The notes beneath the pieces were generated by a model. The model was not told where the DNA came from. It searched no databases and saw only the letters and a list, made by a program, of their open reading frames with translations. This document shows, in pieces, positions 7,732-16,587 of a stretch of 44,521 nt of DNA (position 1 is the stretch's first letter; every line of letters starts with the position of its first letter). The DNA lies in contig JAFYXJ010000015.1 in the NCBI GenBank assembly GCA_017546205.1, positions 1 to 44,521 of the forward strand. The letters are read 5' to 3'. Source of the stretch: Clostridia bacterium (GTDB lineage Bacteria > Bacillota > Clostridia > Monoglobales > Monoglobaceae). Made by a program: the position numbers and the translations under genes.

Positions 7732-9348
7732 TTACTCCACAGCAAGGAAATAATAATATACCGGCTGACCGCCATAAATCAAAGAAACATCCAGATAATC
7801 ATACTTTTCTGCAAGGGTCTGCTGTAATGCCTTTGCAGTTTCCTCGTCTGTTTCTGCTCCATAATAAATGCTTATAACACCGCTTTCGTCATTGAGCATA
7901 CCATCAACCAGTTCCTCTGCCACCTGATTCAAATCCTTACCAAGGGTACGAATGGTACTTCCTACCATACCCATGATATCGCCTTTTTTGATTTTCAAAC
8001 CATCTACCGATGAGTTTCTTGCAGCAAAGGTAATCTGTCCGCAGGTTACCGCCTGCATCATCTCTGTCATAGCTTCCTTATTTTCATCCACATCAGCCCC
8101 CTCATCAAAGGCAAGCATAGCAGATATTCCCTGAGGAATATTTTTGGTAGGGATTACCACAACTTTACAATCAGCAAGTTCCGGAACCTGTTCTGCCGCA
8201 AGGATAATGTTTTTATTGTTTGGGAAAATAAAAACTGTTTCAGCATGAATTTTCTGTACCGCATTCAAAAGGTCCTGGGTGCTAGGATTCATGGTCTGTC
8301 CGCCCTCAACGACAGCATCCACACCGATTCCGGTAAACACTTCGCTCAGTCCCGCACCTGCGGAAACTGCAACAAAGCCATATTTCTTCCGTTCTGACGG
8401 AGCTGCCCCCTCCTGGGTCTGAATTTTCTCTTCATGCTGATATTTCATATTATCAATCTTAAGATTGGTCAGTTCTCCCAGTTTTAACGCCTGTTCAATT
8501 ACATAACCCGGATGATTGGTATGAATGTGTACCTTTACTACTTCATCATCCTCAATGACCAACATGCAATCCCCCTTGGATTGAATTGCCGCACGGAACT
8601 GCGTTGTCTTCCTTTCCGGTGCCTTTTGAATCAAAAATTCTGTACAATATAAGAACTTAATTTCCTCAGTTGTTACAGAAACGGGGCCTTCTGTTTTCTG
8701 GATTGCTTCTTCTCCATCCTGTAATGCAACAGGGTTTCCTGAAAGCGCGAGAGTGGCACCTTCCAGAAGTGTAACAACGCCCATACCGCCGGCATCTACC
8801 ACACCCGCTTGTTTGAGAACAGGCAAAATATCCGGTGTTTTGGCAAGGCTTTCCTTTGCCGCACCCAGTAATGCCTGCATAAATTCCGTAGCATCTGTAA
8901 ATTCAGAAACATGAGCGTCTGCATATTCCGCTGTTTCACGAACTACAGTCAGGATGGTACCCTCAGTTGGTTTCATCACAGCACGATACGCTGTATCCCG
9001 AGCCTCACACGCAGCATTCTTGATTGCTTTTACATCCAGAACATCTTTTCCCTGAACTGCGGTTGCAAGACCACGCAAAATCTGGGAAAGAATAACACCG
9101 GAGTTTCCTCTTGCGTTCCGCAATGCGGCTTTGGCAAGAATATCCAGCACTCTGCCGGCACCCTCATTTTCTCCCTCTGCAAGGGTAATGCGGGATGCAG
9201 CGCCAAAGGTCATCCCCATATTGGTTCCCGTGTCGCCATCAGGAACCGGAAAAATATTTAGATCATTAATGTACCCGCGATTGTTCTGTAAATGATTAGA
9301 CGCAGAAGCAATCATGGCGAGCAATTTATCTGTTTGTATCATATCCAC
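7732..9348 (-). CDS. fakA: Fatty acid kinase catalytic subunit FakA / YloV (DAK2-domain protein)
   Basis: A 538-residue protein. The N-terminal DAK2 domain carries the Mg-ATP motif PDGDTGTN (D37, D39), and the middle and C-terminal parts resemble the FakA regions that bind the FakB lipid carrier. FakA phosphorylates FakB-bound fatty acids so that exogenous fatty acids enter phospholipids. No fakB is in the window, so the carrier must be elsewhere. The GTG at 9348 lies seven bases after GGAGG and is preferred over the ATG two codons later. It sits between an asp23-like gene and recG, as in the Bacillus yloU-yloV region. Confidence 0.92.
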   Translation of the reverse strand: MDMIQTDKLLAMIASASNHLQNNRGYINDLNIFPVPDGDTGTNMGMTFGAASRITLAEGENEGAGRVLDILAKAALRNARGNSGVILSQILRGLATAVQGKDVLDVKAIKNAACEARDTAYRAVMKPTEGTILTVVRETAEYADAHVSEFTDATEFMQALLGAAKESLAKTPDILPVLKQAGVVDAGGMGVVTLLEGATLALSGNPVALQDGEEAIQKTEGPVSVTTEEIKFLYCTEFLIQKAPERKTTQFRAAIQSKGDCMLVIEDDEVVKVHIHTNHPGYVIEQALKLGELTNLKIDNMKYQHEEKIQTQEGAAPSERKKYGFVAVSAGAGLSEVFTGIGVDAVVEGGQTMNPSTQDLLNAVQKIHAETVFIFPNNKNIILAAEQVPELADCKVVVIPTKNIPQGISAMLAFDEGADVDENKEAMTEMMQAVTCGQITFAARNSSVDGLKIKKGDIMGMVGSTIRTLGKDLNQVAEELVDGMLNDESGVISIYYGAETDEETAKALQQTLAEKYDYLDVSLIYGGQPVYYYFLAVE

Positions 9349-9368
9349 GATTTATCCTCCCTGCCGTC

Positions 9369-9731
9369 CTATTTTTTGCCATGTACACGAATACTTTCTA
9401 CGTGAACTGTCACAGAGCGAACCTCAAGTCCGGTTGCTTCTTCGACCTGATATTTCACATTATTTTTGATAATCTCTCCCACAGAACCGATGTTGACTCC
9501 ATATTCCAGAATTACGAATACCGAAATATCAAGAACATTGTTGACAACCTTTACCTTAATACCACGATCCATCTGTTCCATTTTTAAAAGTTTAGCAAGT
9601 CCGTCTTTAGAACTTCTGGTTGCCATACCTACCACACCATAACATCCTGTTGCGGCATGTCCGGCAAGTTTTGCAATGACTGTGTTGGAAATCTCAATCA
9701 GTCCTTTTTCATTCTTCATCTCAGCAGCCAT
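9369..9731 (-). CDS. Asp23/Gls24 family envelope stress protein (YloU-like)
   Basis: A 120-residue Asp23/Gls24-domain protein. The pattern ISNTVIAKLAGHAATGCYGVVGMA and the C-terminal VEEATGLEVRSVTVHVESI are family hallmarks. Relatives are abundant cytoplasmic proteins linked to envelope stress; the molecular role is not settled. It overlaps the end of the upstream ATPase gene by 11 bases and is followed by fakA after 20 bases, matching the conserved yloU-yloV pair. Confidence 0.88.
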   Translation of the reverse strand: MAAEMKNEKGLIEISNTVIAKLAGHAATGCYGVVGMATRSSKDGLAKLLKMEQMDRGIKVKVVNNVLDISVFVILEYGVNIGSVGEIIKNNVKYQVEEATGLEVRSVTVHVESIRVHGKK

Positions 9732-11820
9732 CTGTCAGTTCCTCCTCTAAATCATAGATTTCAGCAGAAAGTGTATTACCCAAATCTCTTACCCATCTGT
9801 GACAGGTAAAGAGTATCATCTGGCGACACTCTCCCAACTGCTTAAGTACCTGCATCGCTCCCTCTGTCCTTGTATCATCAAAAGAGGTGAGGACATCATC
9901 CAGAAACATCGGCTCATCACCGTTTCCTGAAAATTCACACAATGAAAGACGCAATGCAAGATACATCTGTTCATAAGTTCCACGGCTGAAGTACTCAGCT
10001 TCCGCCGTTTCCCCTCCGGGCATACCCAAACGCATCCGAAAAGAATCAGAAATGCGGACATCCCCATATTTTCCTGCCGACAAGGATTTTAGAAAAGCGT
10101 TCACTTTTTCATTAACCTTGGGGGCAAATTCTGTTTTTCTTTTTTCACAAACCGATGCAAAAACCGATTCCGCAAGTTCAAGTGCTGAAAGCCTCCTGTT
10201 TGCTTCGGCAATTTCTTCCTCTAAAAGGGCAAGTTCCATATCAACATTCGCAGGAGTTTTCCCCCCGTGGAATTCATAGCTGAGTTTCCCTTCCAGTTCT
10301 TTCATCTCGCTGACAGCCTGTACACAAACACTCCGGAGTTTTTGTATCTCTCCGCTGATATCAGTTTTCAGAAGTTCTTTTTCTTCCGGTGTAACTGATT
10401 CCAGTTCCCGCGCACATTGTCTCAATTCGTCAGGATTTTCATCCTCCAATATTTTTTGATACGCAGTCCGATAACTTTCCATCTGGATACGGATTGTTCT
10501 TGCTGATGAAAATCCATTCTGAAGTTCCTCCAGCGTTTCACATCCAAACGCTGTTAGGATTCCACCAAGTTCTTTCTTATATGCAGAAACTTGCAAAACG
10601 ACATCGGTTTCCATAGCAATGACTCGTTCTTCTTTTTGCAAAAGGTCACGATAGCCTTTTTCTCCCTGCCGGAAGAAATAAAGGCCTAAACCAAGGAAGA
10701 AAACACAAACAGGAATGGAATCAAGAAGAATCTCTTTCCAGAACGATACCCTCATAACACCCAGAATCAGAGCAGATATCATAACTATTCCACCCAAAAG
10801 CATCAGTACTGTTGCAGCTTTCTTGCGTTTTCTTTGTACACGCATCTGTGTGTGAAGTTCTTCTTTATCATACCCTATTTGTTGGCTTCGGTCAAGTGTT
10901 TCTATCTTTCTTTTCAAAGATTCTGCTTTTTCAAGGGTTTCCTCTGTCAATGAAGAAAATGTAAGAAATGGTTTACTTTGCTGAAGTTCCTCCGTAAATG
11001 CCCGTAATCGTTCTGCCTCTTTCCATTTGGTTGCTTTTGCCTGTCCGCTTTGCAGCCGTTGTCTGGTCTCTTCCAGTTTCTGTAAAGTTTCCAGCTTTCC
11101 ATTGGCATCCGCAAGCCTTTTCTTCGCATTTTCCAGTGTAGTTTCTGCGTTCTTTCTTTCCGTCCATTCTGACTCCAGTTGATACTTCTCCTGAAGTTTT
11201 TCATCCTTCTTCTTAAAAAGAATATCCAGAAGTCCCGGCGTTTCTCTCTTATCTTTGGCACGCAGAGCTTTTTTTTGTTGTTTTAAGGAATCCAGCGTAT
11301 CTTGAGCGGAAATATCTTCCTCTCCGCTTTCCTGAAGATTCCTCAATTTTTGCGAAAGTTCTTCATCTGTCCCGATAGGAAAAACAGAATCTTGCCGAAA
11401 CCAGAATGTTTTTTCAAATAATTCAGCCGAAACTCCAAACAGAAGTTCTCCTACAGTTTCACTCTGGTATCCAGGTATCGGTTCACCGGTTCCGGCATCC
11501 CGAATTTCCATTTTATCCCCTGCCGGAGTTTTCCCGAAGCGACGGTATATTTCTATACTTTTTCCATCTGCGGTCAAGGAAAGAACACCTTCTGCATACT
11601 TTTCTCCCCATGGAATAATTCTCTCTCTGTCTCTTAGGAGCAATCCTGCTGTTTTTCGTTGATTGGGCAACCCATAAAGCATTGCCCTGATAAACAACTG
11701 CAGAGTGGATTTTCCTGCTTCGTTACCGCCGTAAATGATTTGAAAACCCTGGTTAAAGGGTATGGTCTTATTCTTAAATTTTCCAAATGTAGTCAAGGTA
11801 GCTTTAGTCAACTGGATCAC
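9721..11820 (-). CDS. YhaN-like AAA ATPase with coiled coil (SbcC/Rad50-like)
   Basis: A 699-residue SMC/Rad50-like ATPase. Walker A is GGNEAGKSTL (31-40), a long coiled coil runs from about 180 to 570, and the C-terminal half-site contains FLDDVLTSFDD. Two hydrophobic segments interrupt the coiled coil (about 345-390), a feature of the YhaN family that suggests membrane attachment. It is shorter than Bacillus YhaN (about 960 residues). The GTG start overlaps the stop of the phosphoesterase gene as GTGA, so the pair is coupled. It probably forms an Mre11-Rad50-type nuclease complex with the upstream gene. Confidence 0.85.
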   Translation of the reverse strand: MIQLTKATLTTFGKFKNKTIPFNQGFQIIYGGNEAGKSTLQLFIRAMLYGLPNQRKTAGLLLRDRERIIPWGEKYAEGVLSLTADGKSIEIYRRFGKTPAGDKMEIRDAGTGEPIPGYQSETVGELLFGVSAELFEKTFWFRQDSVFPIGTDEELSQKLRNLQESGEEDISAQDTLDSLKQQKKALRAKDKRETPGLLDILFKKKDEKLQEKYQLESEWTERKNAETTLENAKKRLADANGKLETLQKLEETRQRLQSGQAKATKWKEAERLRAFTEELQQSKPFLTFSSLTEETLEKAESLKRKIETLDRSQQIGYDKEELHTQMRVQRKRKKAATVLMLLGGIVMISALILGVMRVSFWKEILLDSIPVCVFFLGLGLYFFRQGEKGYRDLLQKEERVIAMETDVVLQVSAYKKELGGILTAFGCETLEELQNGFSSARTIRIQMESYRTAYQKILEDENPDELRQCARELESVTPEEKELLKTDISGEIQKLRSVCVQAVSEMKELEGKLSYEFHGGKTPANVDMELALLEEEIAEANRRLSALELAESVFASVCEKRKTEFAPKVNEKVNAFLKSLSAGKYGDVRISDSFRMRLGMPGGETAEAEYFSRGTYEQMYLALRLSLCEFSGNGDEPMFLDDVLTSFDDTRTEGAMQVLKQLGECRQMILFTCHRWVRDLGNTLSAEIYDLEEELTDGC

Positions 11821-12920
11821 GACAGGCGCCCCCTTTCCATGGCTTCCAAGCCATACATAAGAGCAAGTTCTCCTCGCGCCCGTTCCGCTTCCGGCATACG
11901 GGAAATTTCATTTAACATTTCCTGAACAAATGCACCCCGAAGGGTATTTTCTTTACGAAGTTCCTCCAAATCATAGGCAGGGCGGGTTTCATCAATAACC
12001 TCAAGAGAAAAACAATCGTCTTTTAATTGTTCACAAAGCACCGATGTCTGAGGCATGATGAAAGAAATATTGCCGGTAAAAGTAATTCGGTAACAGTGCT
12101 CATGTCCCTTGCTCTCTATCAGCTGACGTGCACAATGCACCGCCTCAATGCTATCTCTACAATTGAAAAGGTCAACTTGTTCCGCCAAAAACTGACGTTT
12201 ACAAACCGGAATCCATGTAGCATCTACAAATCCCTTTTCTACAGTACCTGCAAAATATCCACGCAGCCCTTCTTCTGAAAAGCCTCTGCCCTCAGGAATA
12301 CCGGGATAGGCGTAGTAAACGGTTCCGGCACGATTCAGTCCACCAGAAAGATGGATATGTCCCAATGCTGCATAATCCACACCACTTTGGGCCAACGCAG
12401 ATTTTTCAATAGGATTATATGCACTTTCTCCGCCATCAGAAACTACATCGCCATGCATCACCAGAATGTTACACCAATCCTTCTCTAAGGTGAGAGGTGT
12501 AAGTAAGGTTTCCTCCTGATGCTGGGAAGAAAAACTTCTGCCATGGATTCTGGTTTTCAAAAGAGGAAAATCAATATATTCCATTTCTCTGCCAAAAATA
12601 TGAACATTGTCACCCCATGTTTGGGTAAGAAAGCAAGATTCATCGGTCATAGGGTCATGGTTACCTGCAACCAGAATCACTTGTGTATCGGGAATCGAGG
12701 AGAAACAGCGTTGCAGAAATGCCACAATTTCTCCGGATAAAAATCTGCCGTTTACCAAATCGCCCGCAATTAAGAGAAGGTCTTTCTGCTTTGCTTCCTG
12801 ACAAATGCGTTCAAATGTCTGCATTACTTCTTTCCGGCGAAGCATCGCTTCCTCCGGCGTAAATCTTGCGTGAAACGGTGTATCCAAATGAATGTCTGCC
12901 GTATGAATAAAACTGGGCAT
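11817..12920 (-). CDS. YhaO-like metallophosphoesterase (SbcD/Mre11-like nuclease)
   Basis: A 367-residue calcineurin-like phosphoesterase. The metal-ligand series is complete: HTADIHLD near the N-terminus, AGDLVNG, GNHDP, MHGDVV and GHIHLSGG. Relatives are the Mre11/SbcD nuclease subunits that process DNA ends. I place the start at the ATG at 12920, just after GGGAGGAGG, rather than at 12962, which falls inside the yebC terminator. There is no separate promoter in the 30 bases upstream, so expression may depend on read-through past the yebC terminator or on a promoter I did not find. Confidence 0.87.
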   Translation of the reverse strand: MPSFIHTADIHLDTPFHARFTPEEAMLRRKEVMQTFERICQEAKQKDLLLIAGDLVNGRFLSGEIVAFLQRCFSSIPDTQVILVAGNHDPMTDESCFLTQTWGDNVHIFGREMEYIDFPLLKTRIHGRSFSSQHQEETLLTPLTLEKDWCNILVMHGDVVSDGGESAYNPIEKSALAQSGVDYAALGHIHLSGGLNRAGTVYYAYPGIPEGRGFSEEGLRGYFAGTVEKGFVDATWIPVCKRQFLAEQVDLFNCRDSIEAVHCARQLIESKGHEHCYRITFTGNISFIMPQTSVLCEQLKDDCFSLEVIDETRPAYDLEELRKENTLRGAFVQEMLNEISRMPEAERARGELALMYGLEAMERGRLS

Positions 12921-12950
12921 CAAACCTCCTCCCTTCTCCTCGTTTTGAAA

Positions 12951-12973
12951 AAAAGGACGCAAAGCGTCCTTTT
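12951..12973 (-). terminator. Terminator after yebC
   Basis: AAAAGGACGC-AAA-GCGTCCTTTT stem; the minus strand ends in a run of T residues. It lies directly after the yebC stop codon. Confidence 0.85.
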
Positions 12974-12974
12974 A

Positions 12975-13715
12975 TTACTCTTCGTCTTCGGGCATCTCCC
13001 AAGTGTGATAAACATTCTGGACATCATCATTCTCTTCCAGCATGTCTATCAGTTTTTCCATCTTCTTCACAGCCTCAGGGTCATCCAGTACTGTGGTGGT
13101 TTGGGGAATATAGTTAATTTCTGCCTGAACAAACTGATAGCCGTTTGCTTCCAACGCCTCGCGGACAGCACTGAAACTTTCTACCGCAGTAGTAATTTCA
13201 TAACACTCATCTTCTACATTGAAATCATCGGCACCAGCTTCAAGCGCATCCATCATCAAGGTGTCTTCATCCAATCCATCTGCCTTTTCGATGACAATCA
13301 TGCCCTTACGGTCAAACATAAAGGAGACGCATCCATTCTGTCCCAGATTTCCGCCATTCTTGTCAAAGTAGTGACGCAAATCGCCGGCTGTTCTGTTCTT
13401 ATTATCCGTCAGGGTTTCTACGATAACAGCAATACCGCTGGGACCGTATCCCTCATAAACCATCTCAAAATATTCATTGCCGTTTCCTTCGCCTGCCGCT
13501 TTTTTGATACTACGGCTGATAGTATCATTGGGCATATTGTTTGCTTTTGCCTTTGCAATCGCATCACGAAGTTTAGAGTTGGAATCCGGATCTGGGCCAC
13601 CCTCTTTGACAGCCACCATCAATTCTCTTCCTATCTTGGTGAAAATCTTACCTCTTTTTGCGTCAATAGCACCTTTTTTTCTTTTAATTGTTGCCCATTT
13701 GGAATGTCCAGACAT
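12975..13715 (-). CDS. yebC: YebC/PmpR (TACO1) family protein
   Basis: A 246-residue full-length member beginning with the signature [23 protein letters not shown]. The family has been described both as DNA-binding regulators and, more recently, as ribosome-associated factors that help translate difficult (for example proline-rich) stretches; the sequence does not distinguish these. The acidic C-terminal tail is usual. The start follows TAGGAGG. It lies 30 bases downstream of yabR with no terminator between, so it is probably the last gene of the yabP-yabR transcript. Confidence 0.95.
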   Translation of the reverse strand: MSGHSKWATIKRKKGAIDAKRGKIFTKIGRELMVAVKEGGPDPDSNSKLRDAIAKAKANNMPNDTISRSIKKAAGEGNGNEYFEMVYEGYGPSGIAVIVETLTDNKNRTAGDLRHYFDKNGGNLGQNGCVSFMFDRKGMIVIEKADGLDEDTLMMDALEAGADDFNVEDECYEITTAVESFSAVREALEANGYQFVQAEINYIPQTTTVLDDPEAVKKMEKLIDMLEENDDVQNVYHTWEMPEDEE

Positions 13716-13745
13716 AAAATTGTAACCTCCTAATTATCCTCTGTA

Positions 13746-14207
13746 TTAATATGCGCGCTTATAGCCCCCGCTGCGTTTGCCATCGTTGCTGCGCTTTAAA
13801 TCCTGAAATTTTTCGTCGCTGTCCTGCTTGAACTTCTGGAGCATATCATCAAAGGACATATCACTCCGCTTACGAAATTCAAACTCTTCCGGTGGTTGTT
13901 TCGGGTCAAATGCCGGCTGGGTATGCCGCTCCTTCTTTTGTCTGGGAGCACGGCGTTCCTCTTTTGGCTTGCTTGCCCCTTCTACCTGTTTAATAGAAAG
14001 GCTGATTTTTCCTTTTTCGGTGCCAATCACTTTCACCTTTACCGTCTGTCCTTCTTTCAGGTGCTGATTGATATCGTTCACATACTCAGATGCAATTTCT
14101 GAAATGTGAACCAACCCACTTTTCCCATCAGGCAATTCCACAAATGCACCGAAAGCCGCAATACCAGTAACCTTTCCTTCCACGACCGAACCAATTTCAA
14201 TTTGCAT
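13746..14207 (-). CDS. yabR: S1-domain RNA-binding protein (YabR-like)
   Basis: A 153-residue protein with one S1 domain at residues 1-68 ([20 protein letters not shown], then GLVHISEIA and [12 protein letters not shown]). A Lys/Arg-rich, low-complexity tail follows and ends in [10 protein letters not shown]1 domains bind single-stranded RNA. It lies directly downstream of divIC, as in Bacillus, where it is called yabR. The ribosome binding site (AGGAAGGA) is rather far from the ATG. Polyribonucleotide nucleotidyltransferase is excluded because only the S1 domain is present. Confidence 0.88.
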   Translation of the reverse strand: MQIEIGSVVEGKVTGIAAFGAFVELPDGKSGLVHISEIASEYVNDINQHLKEGQTVKVKVIGTEKGKISLSIKQVEGASKPKEERRAPRQKKERHTQPAFDPKQPPEEFEFRKRSDMSFDDMLQKFKQDSDEKFQDLKRSNDGKRSGGYKRAY

Positions 14208-14277
14208 GTTTTACCATAATCCTTCCTGGGAGAGCATACCCTCCGACTTATATTTAAAAATACTTATATCTTCCGTT

Positions 14278-14640
14278 TTATTCCGCTGTATTGGATTGGC
14301 TTTTATTGGCATCCACAAACACACGCTCATTGGGACGAACTAACCCCAGTTTTTCCCTTGCAATTTTTTCAAGATATGCAGGATCATTCAAATTTTCAAG
14401 TTCCTGCTCTAATTTTTCCGTCTGTGCAGTTGCCTGCTCAATCTCCGCCTGAAGTTCATCAATCTGGTTCCCTTTTCGTGTAAGGGAAATCTGTTGCCAT
14501 ATTATAATATATACAAAATAAAGAGCAAACAAGATAACAACAAAGGATATAAAAAACTTCCAGGGATTTTTATTCTTTTTTTCATTTTTAGCCGTTTTCT
14601 GCTGAGGAGTTGCTACTTGTTGTGTTGATTTTTTTCTCAC
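14278..14640 (-). CDS. divIC: Septum formation initiator DivIC (FtsB family)
   Basis: A 120-residue single-pass membrane protein of the divisome. A basic cytoplasmic N-terminus is followed by a transmembrane helix at about residues 30-50, then a coiled coil (about 57-95; EIEQATAQTEKLEQELENL). The closing AREKLGLVRPNERVF motif is diagnostic of DivIC/FtsB. It pairs with FtsL and DivIB at the septum. The start is a GTG at 14640, eight bases after AGGAGG. It has its own near-consensus promoter at 14680-14708, which lets division expression run independently of the sporulation genes upstream. Confidence 0.92.
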   Translation of the reverse strand: MRKKSTQQVATPQQKTAKNEKKNKNPWKFFISFVVILFALYFVYIIIWQQISLTRKGNQIDELQAEIEQATAQTEKLEQELENLNDPAYLEKIAREKLGLVRPNERVFVDANKSQSNTAE

Positions 14641-14679
14641 CGCATGCTCCTCCTAAAAATCACATAAATATCTAATATA

Positions 14680-14708
14680 ATTATAGTCGATATCCTATTG
14701 TTTGTCAA
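14680..14708 (-). promoter_or_regulatory. Near-consensus sigma-A promoter of divIC
   Basis: Minus strand: TTGACA (14703-14708), 17-base spacer, TATAAT (14680-14685). The -35 lies just upstream of the yabQ stop codon region. Confidence 0.85.
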
Positions 14709-14716
14709 CGAAAACT

Positions 14717-15232
14717 TTAACTTTTCTGTCTCTGTTTGGTAAAATGCTCTCTCTTTTTCTTCAGTTGTCTTTTTTTCCTTTTTACCTTCAAAATTCTTTC
14801 GGTTTTGGAAAGACTTTTCCGGCTATACCATGCCACAACATAAAATGGTTTTGCAAGAAGTCGATAAACAAACTGAACAGGGATTGATATCGTCCGAACT
14901 ATCCACACAATAATCCTGAGAAAGGTTTCGGTAATACTGACTCCTATTCTGACAATCCAATCCCGAAACAGCAGATGATACCCTGCCATTCCAAGTATTG
15001 TTCCAAGAAACCCCTGCCAACGAATGCGTCCTCCGTTTTTGTCAAATGCTGCCAAAAAAAGTAGTATGCCAGACAAAAGAAAAAAAAGACCATCCTCAAG
15101 ATTAATTCGAAATATCGATGGCTTTGTCAATCTTCTTCCGCACCGGATCCCATCATAAATCAGACAAAGAATACCCCCTAAAGCCAATGACCAGAAAAAA
15201 TATCCTAGTTTTACACCATAACTTAATTTCAT
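14717..15232 (-). CDS. yabQ: Spore cortex biosynthesis protein YabQ
   Basis: A 171-residue membrane protein with several hydrophobic helices (about 7-27, 45-65, 75-95) and a very basic C-terminal tail. The pattern GILCLIYDGIRCGRR near the N-terminus and the position between yabP and divIC identify YabQ. In Bacillus it is needed for cortex formation and locates to the membranes around the forespore. It follows yabP by 13 bases. Members vary in length and sequence, so the call rests partly on gene order. Confidence 0.85.
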   Translation of the reverse strand: MKLSYGVKLGYFFWSLALGGILCLIYDGIRCGRRLTKPSIFRINLEDGLFFLLSGILLFLAAFDKNGGRIRWQGFLGTILGMAGYHLLFRDWIVRIGVSITETFLRIIVWIVRTISIPVQFVYRLLAKPFYVVAWYSRKSLSKTERILKVKRKKRQLKKKREHFTKQRQKS

Positions 15233-15245
15233 ACCCTCTCACCCA

Positions 15246-15521
15246 TTACTGGAATAAGCGGGCAAAAACACCGCCTTTGGTATTTTTTTGTCTTGACTCG
15301 CTGTATTTCAGTTCATCAATCCATCCTTCAATTACCAATTGTCCATCTTCCACATCCAGTTTATGCATTCTAAAATCACTGCCTAAAACAGTGAGCATAC
15401 CCATAGTGGTTTCTACTGTAATTCGTTCCTCATCGAAACTTTCCACATCACGAACATCATCAATCGTCATTTTCTCCCGATTTTCCATCGAGATAAAATG
15501 TCTTTTTCTTTCTTCTTCCAT
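15246..15521 (-). CDS. yabP: Sporulation protein YabP
   Basis: A 91-residue beta-rich protein of the YabP/YqfC family. Typical features are the ITIDDVRDVESFDEERI-like strand pattern and the LTVLGSDFRMHKLDVEDGQLVIEG core. I chose the ATG at 15521, seven bases after GGGAGG; upstream in-frame starts run into the secF terminator. Bacillus yabP is made in the mother cell under sigma-E. Upstream, TCATATT (15566-15572 on the opposite strand as AATATGA) matches the sigma-E -35 consensus, but the -10 is weak (AATAGTTA), so the promoter is only suggestive. Confidence 0.88.
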   Translation of the reverse strand: MEEERKRHFISMENREKMTIDDVRDVESFDEERITVETTMGMLTVLGSDFRMHKLDVEDGQLVIEGWIDELKYSESRQKNTKGGVFARLFQ

Positions 15522-15575
15522 AACCATTCCTCCCTTTTTTCTATAACTATTCCAAAAAGAAAGGAAATATGAAAA

Positions 15576-15600
15576 AACGGCACGGGAAACCCGTGCCGTT
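15576..15600 (-). terminator. Terminator of secD-secF
   Basis: AACGGCACGGG-AAA-CCCGTGCCGTT perfect 11-bp stem; on the minus strand it is followed by TTTTTT, nine bases past the secF stop. Confidence 0.9.
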
Positions 15601-15609
15601 TGATACAAC

Positions 15610-16587
15610 TTATTTTTTCTTTACGCCGGAATCTCTCCAGGTTGCCCACAGGGGACCCGCAACAAATACAGAGGAGTAGAAACCAACCAGAATACCGATA
15701 ATAATCGGCAGAGAGAACGCCTGAATCGAGGGAACACCCAGAATGTAAACCATACCGATTGTCAGCAAGGTTGTAATGGTGGTGTTGATAGAACGGTTCA
15801 GGGTCTGTGCAATACTCTTGTTTGCAATCTGACCATAGGTCTCTTTTCTTGCGTGTCTGGTGTTTTCTCTGATTCTGTCCATAATAACGATGGTGTTATT
15901 GATGGAGTAACCGAGCACTGTCAAAACTGCCGCAATAAAGTTGGTGTCTACAGACCACTGGAGCAAAGAGTAGATACCAAGAAGTATTACTACGTCATGT
16001 ACCAGTGCAAGTACTGCAACCACACCGGAGGTAAATTCAAAACGGAAGGTTACGTACAAAAGAATTGCAATACATGCAAGAATAGACATCAATACTGCAG
16101 AACGAGCCAGTTCACGGCCGGTAGACGGAGAAACGATGTCTTGGCTTTTAAGGACTACACCAGTCTTAGGAGCCTCTTCAGCCGGAGTTTCCTCGGTGGG
16201 AGTTTCTTCGGTTGCTTCTTCAGCCGGAGTCTCTTCAACAGGAGCACCATACTTTGCAATCAAGCCTTCCGTAATTGCAGCAATCTTGGTCATTGCAAAA
16301 TCGGAACGTGCCTCATCATTATCCAAATCATTATCAAAACCAAATTTGATAATCACTTCGTTTCCGGATCTCTGTACGGAAGAAGGACTGCGGTCAGCAC
16401 CCAGTGCTTCATTGGCGATAGCCTCTACATCAGAAACGCTGAATTCGCTGTTGATTTCATAAGTGACTGCCATACCGCCGGCAAAGTCAGTATCCAGATT
16501 AAATCCTCTAAAAACCAAAGATGCAATGGAGGCCAACACCAGCACAAGTGCAATTGTCAGGAAAATTCCTTTGTTTTTTACGTACAT
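15610..16587 (-). CDS. secF: Protein translocase subunit SecF
   Basis: A 325-residue RND-fold membrane protein that, with SecD, uses the proton gradient to help pull proteins across the membrane after SecYEG. Six transmembrane helices are visible. A first extracytoplasmic domain (about 28-145) contains DTDFAGGMAV, and the conserved helix-4 region reads VLGYSINNTIVIMDRIREN. Residues 116-141 form a short tandem repeat of EETP/AEE-type units, absent from standard SecF, at the end of the extracytoplasmic domain. The ATG overlaps the secD stop as TAATG and its AAAGGAGG lies inside secD, so the two are coupled. Confidence 0.96.
   Translation of the reverse strand: MYVKNKGIFLTIALVLVLASIASLVFRGFNLDTDFAGGMAVTYEINSEFSVSDVEAIANEALGADRSPSSVQRSGNEVIIKFGFDNDLDNDEARSDFAMTKIAAITEGLIAKYGAPVEETPAEEATEETPTEETPAEEAPKTGVVLKSQDIVSPSTGRELARSAVLMSILACIAILLYVTFRFEFTSGVVAVLALVHDVVILLGIYSLLQWSVDTNFIAAVLTVLGYSINNTIVIMDRIRENTRHARKETYGQIANKSIAQTLNRSINTTITTLLTIGMVYILGVPSIQAFSLPIIIGILVGFYSSVFVAGPLWATWRDSGVKKK

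Noticed and set aside
12870..13733. 287-codon open frame antisense to yebC
   Set aside because: yebC is complete and diagnostic; the antisense product is low-complexity Ile/Cys/His-rich.
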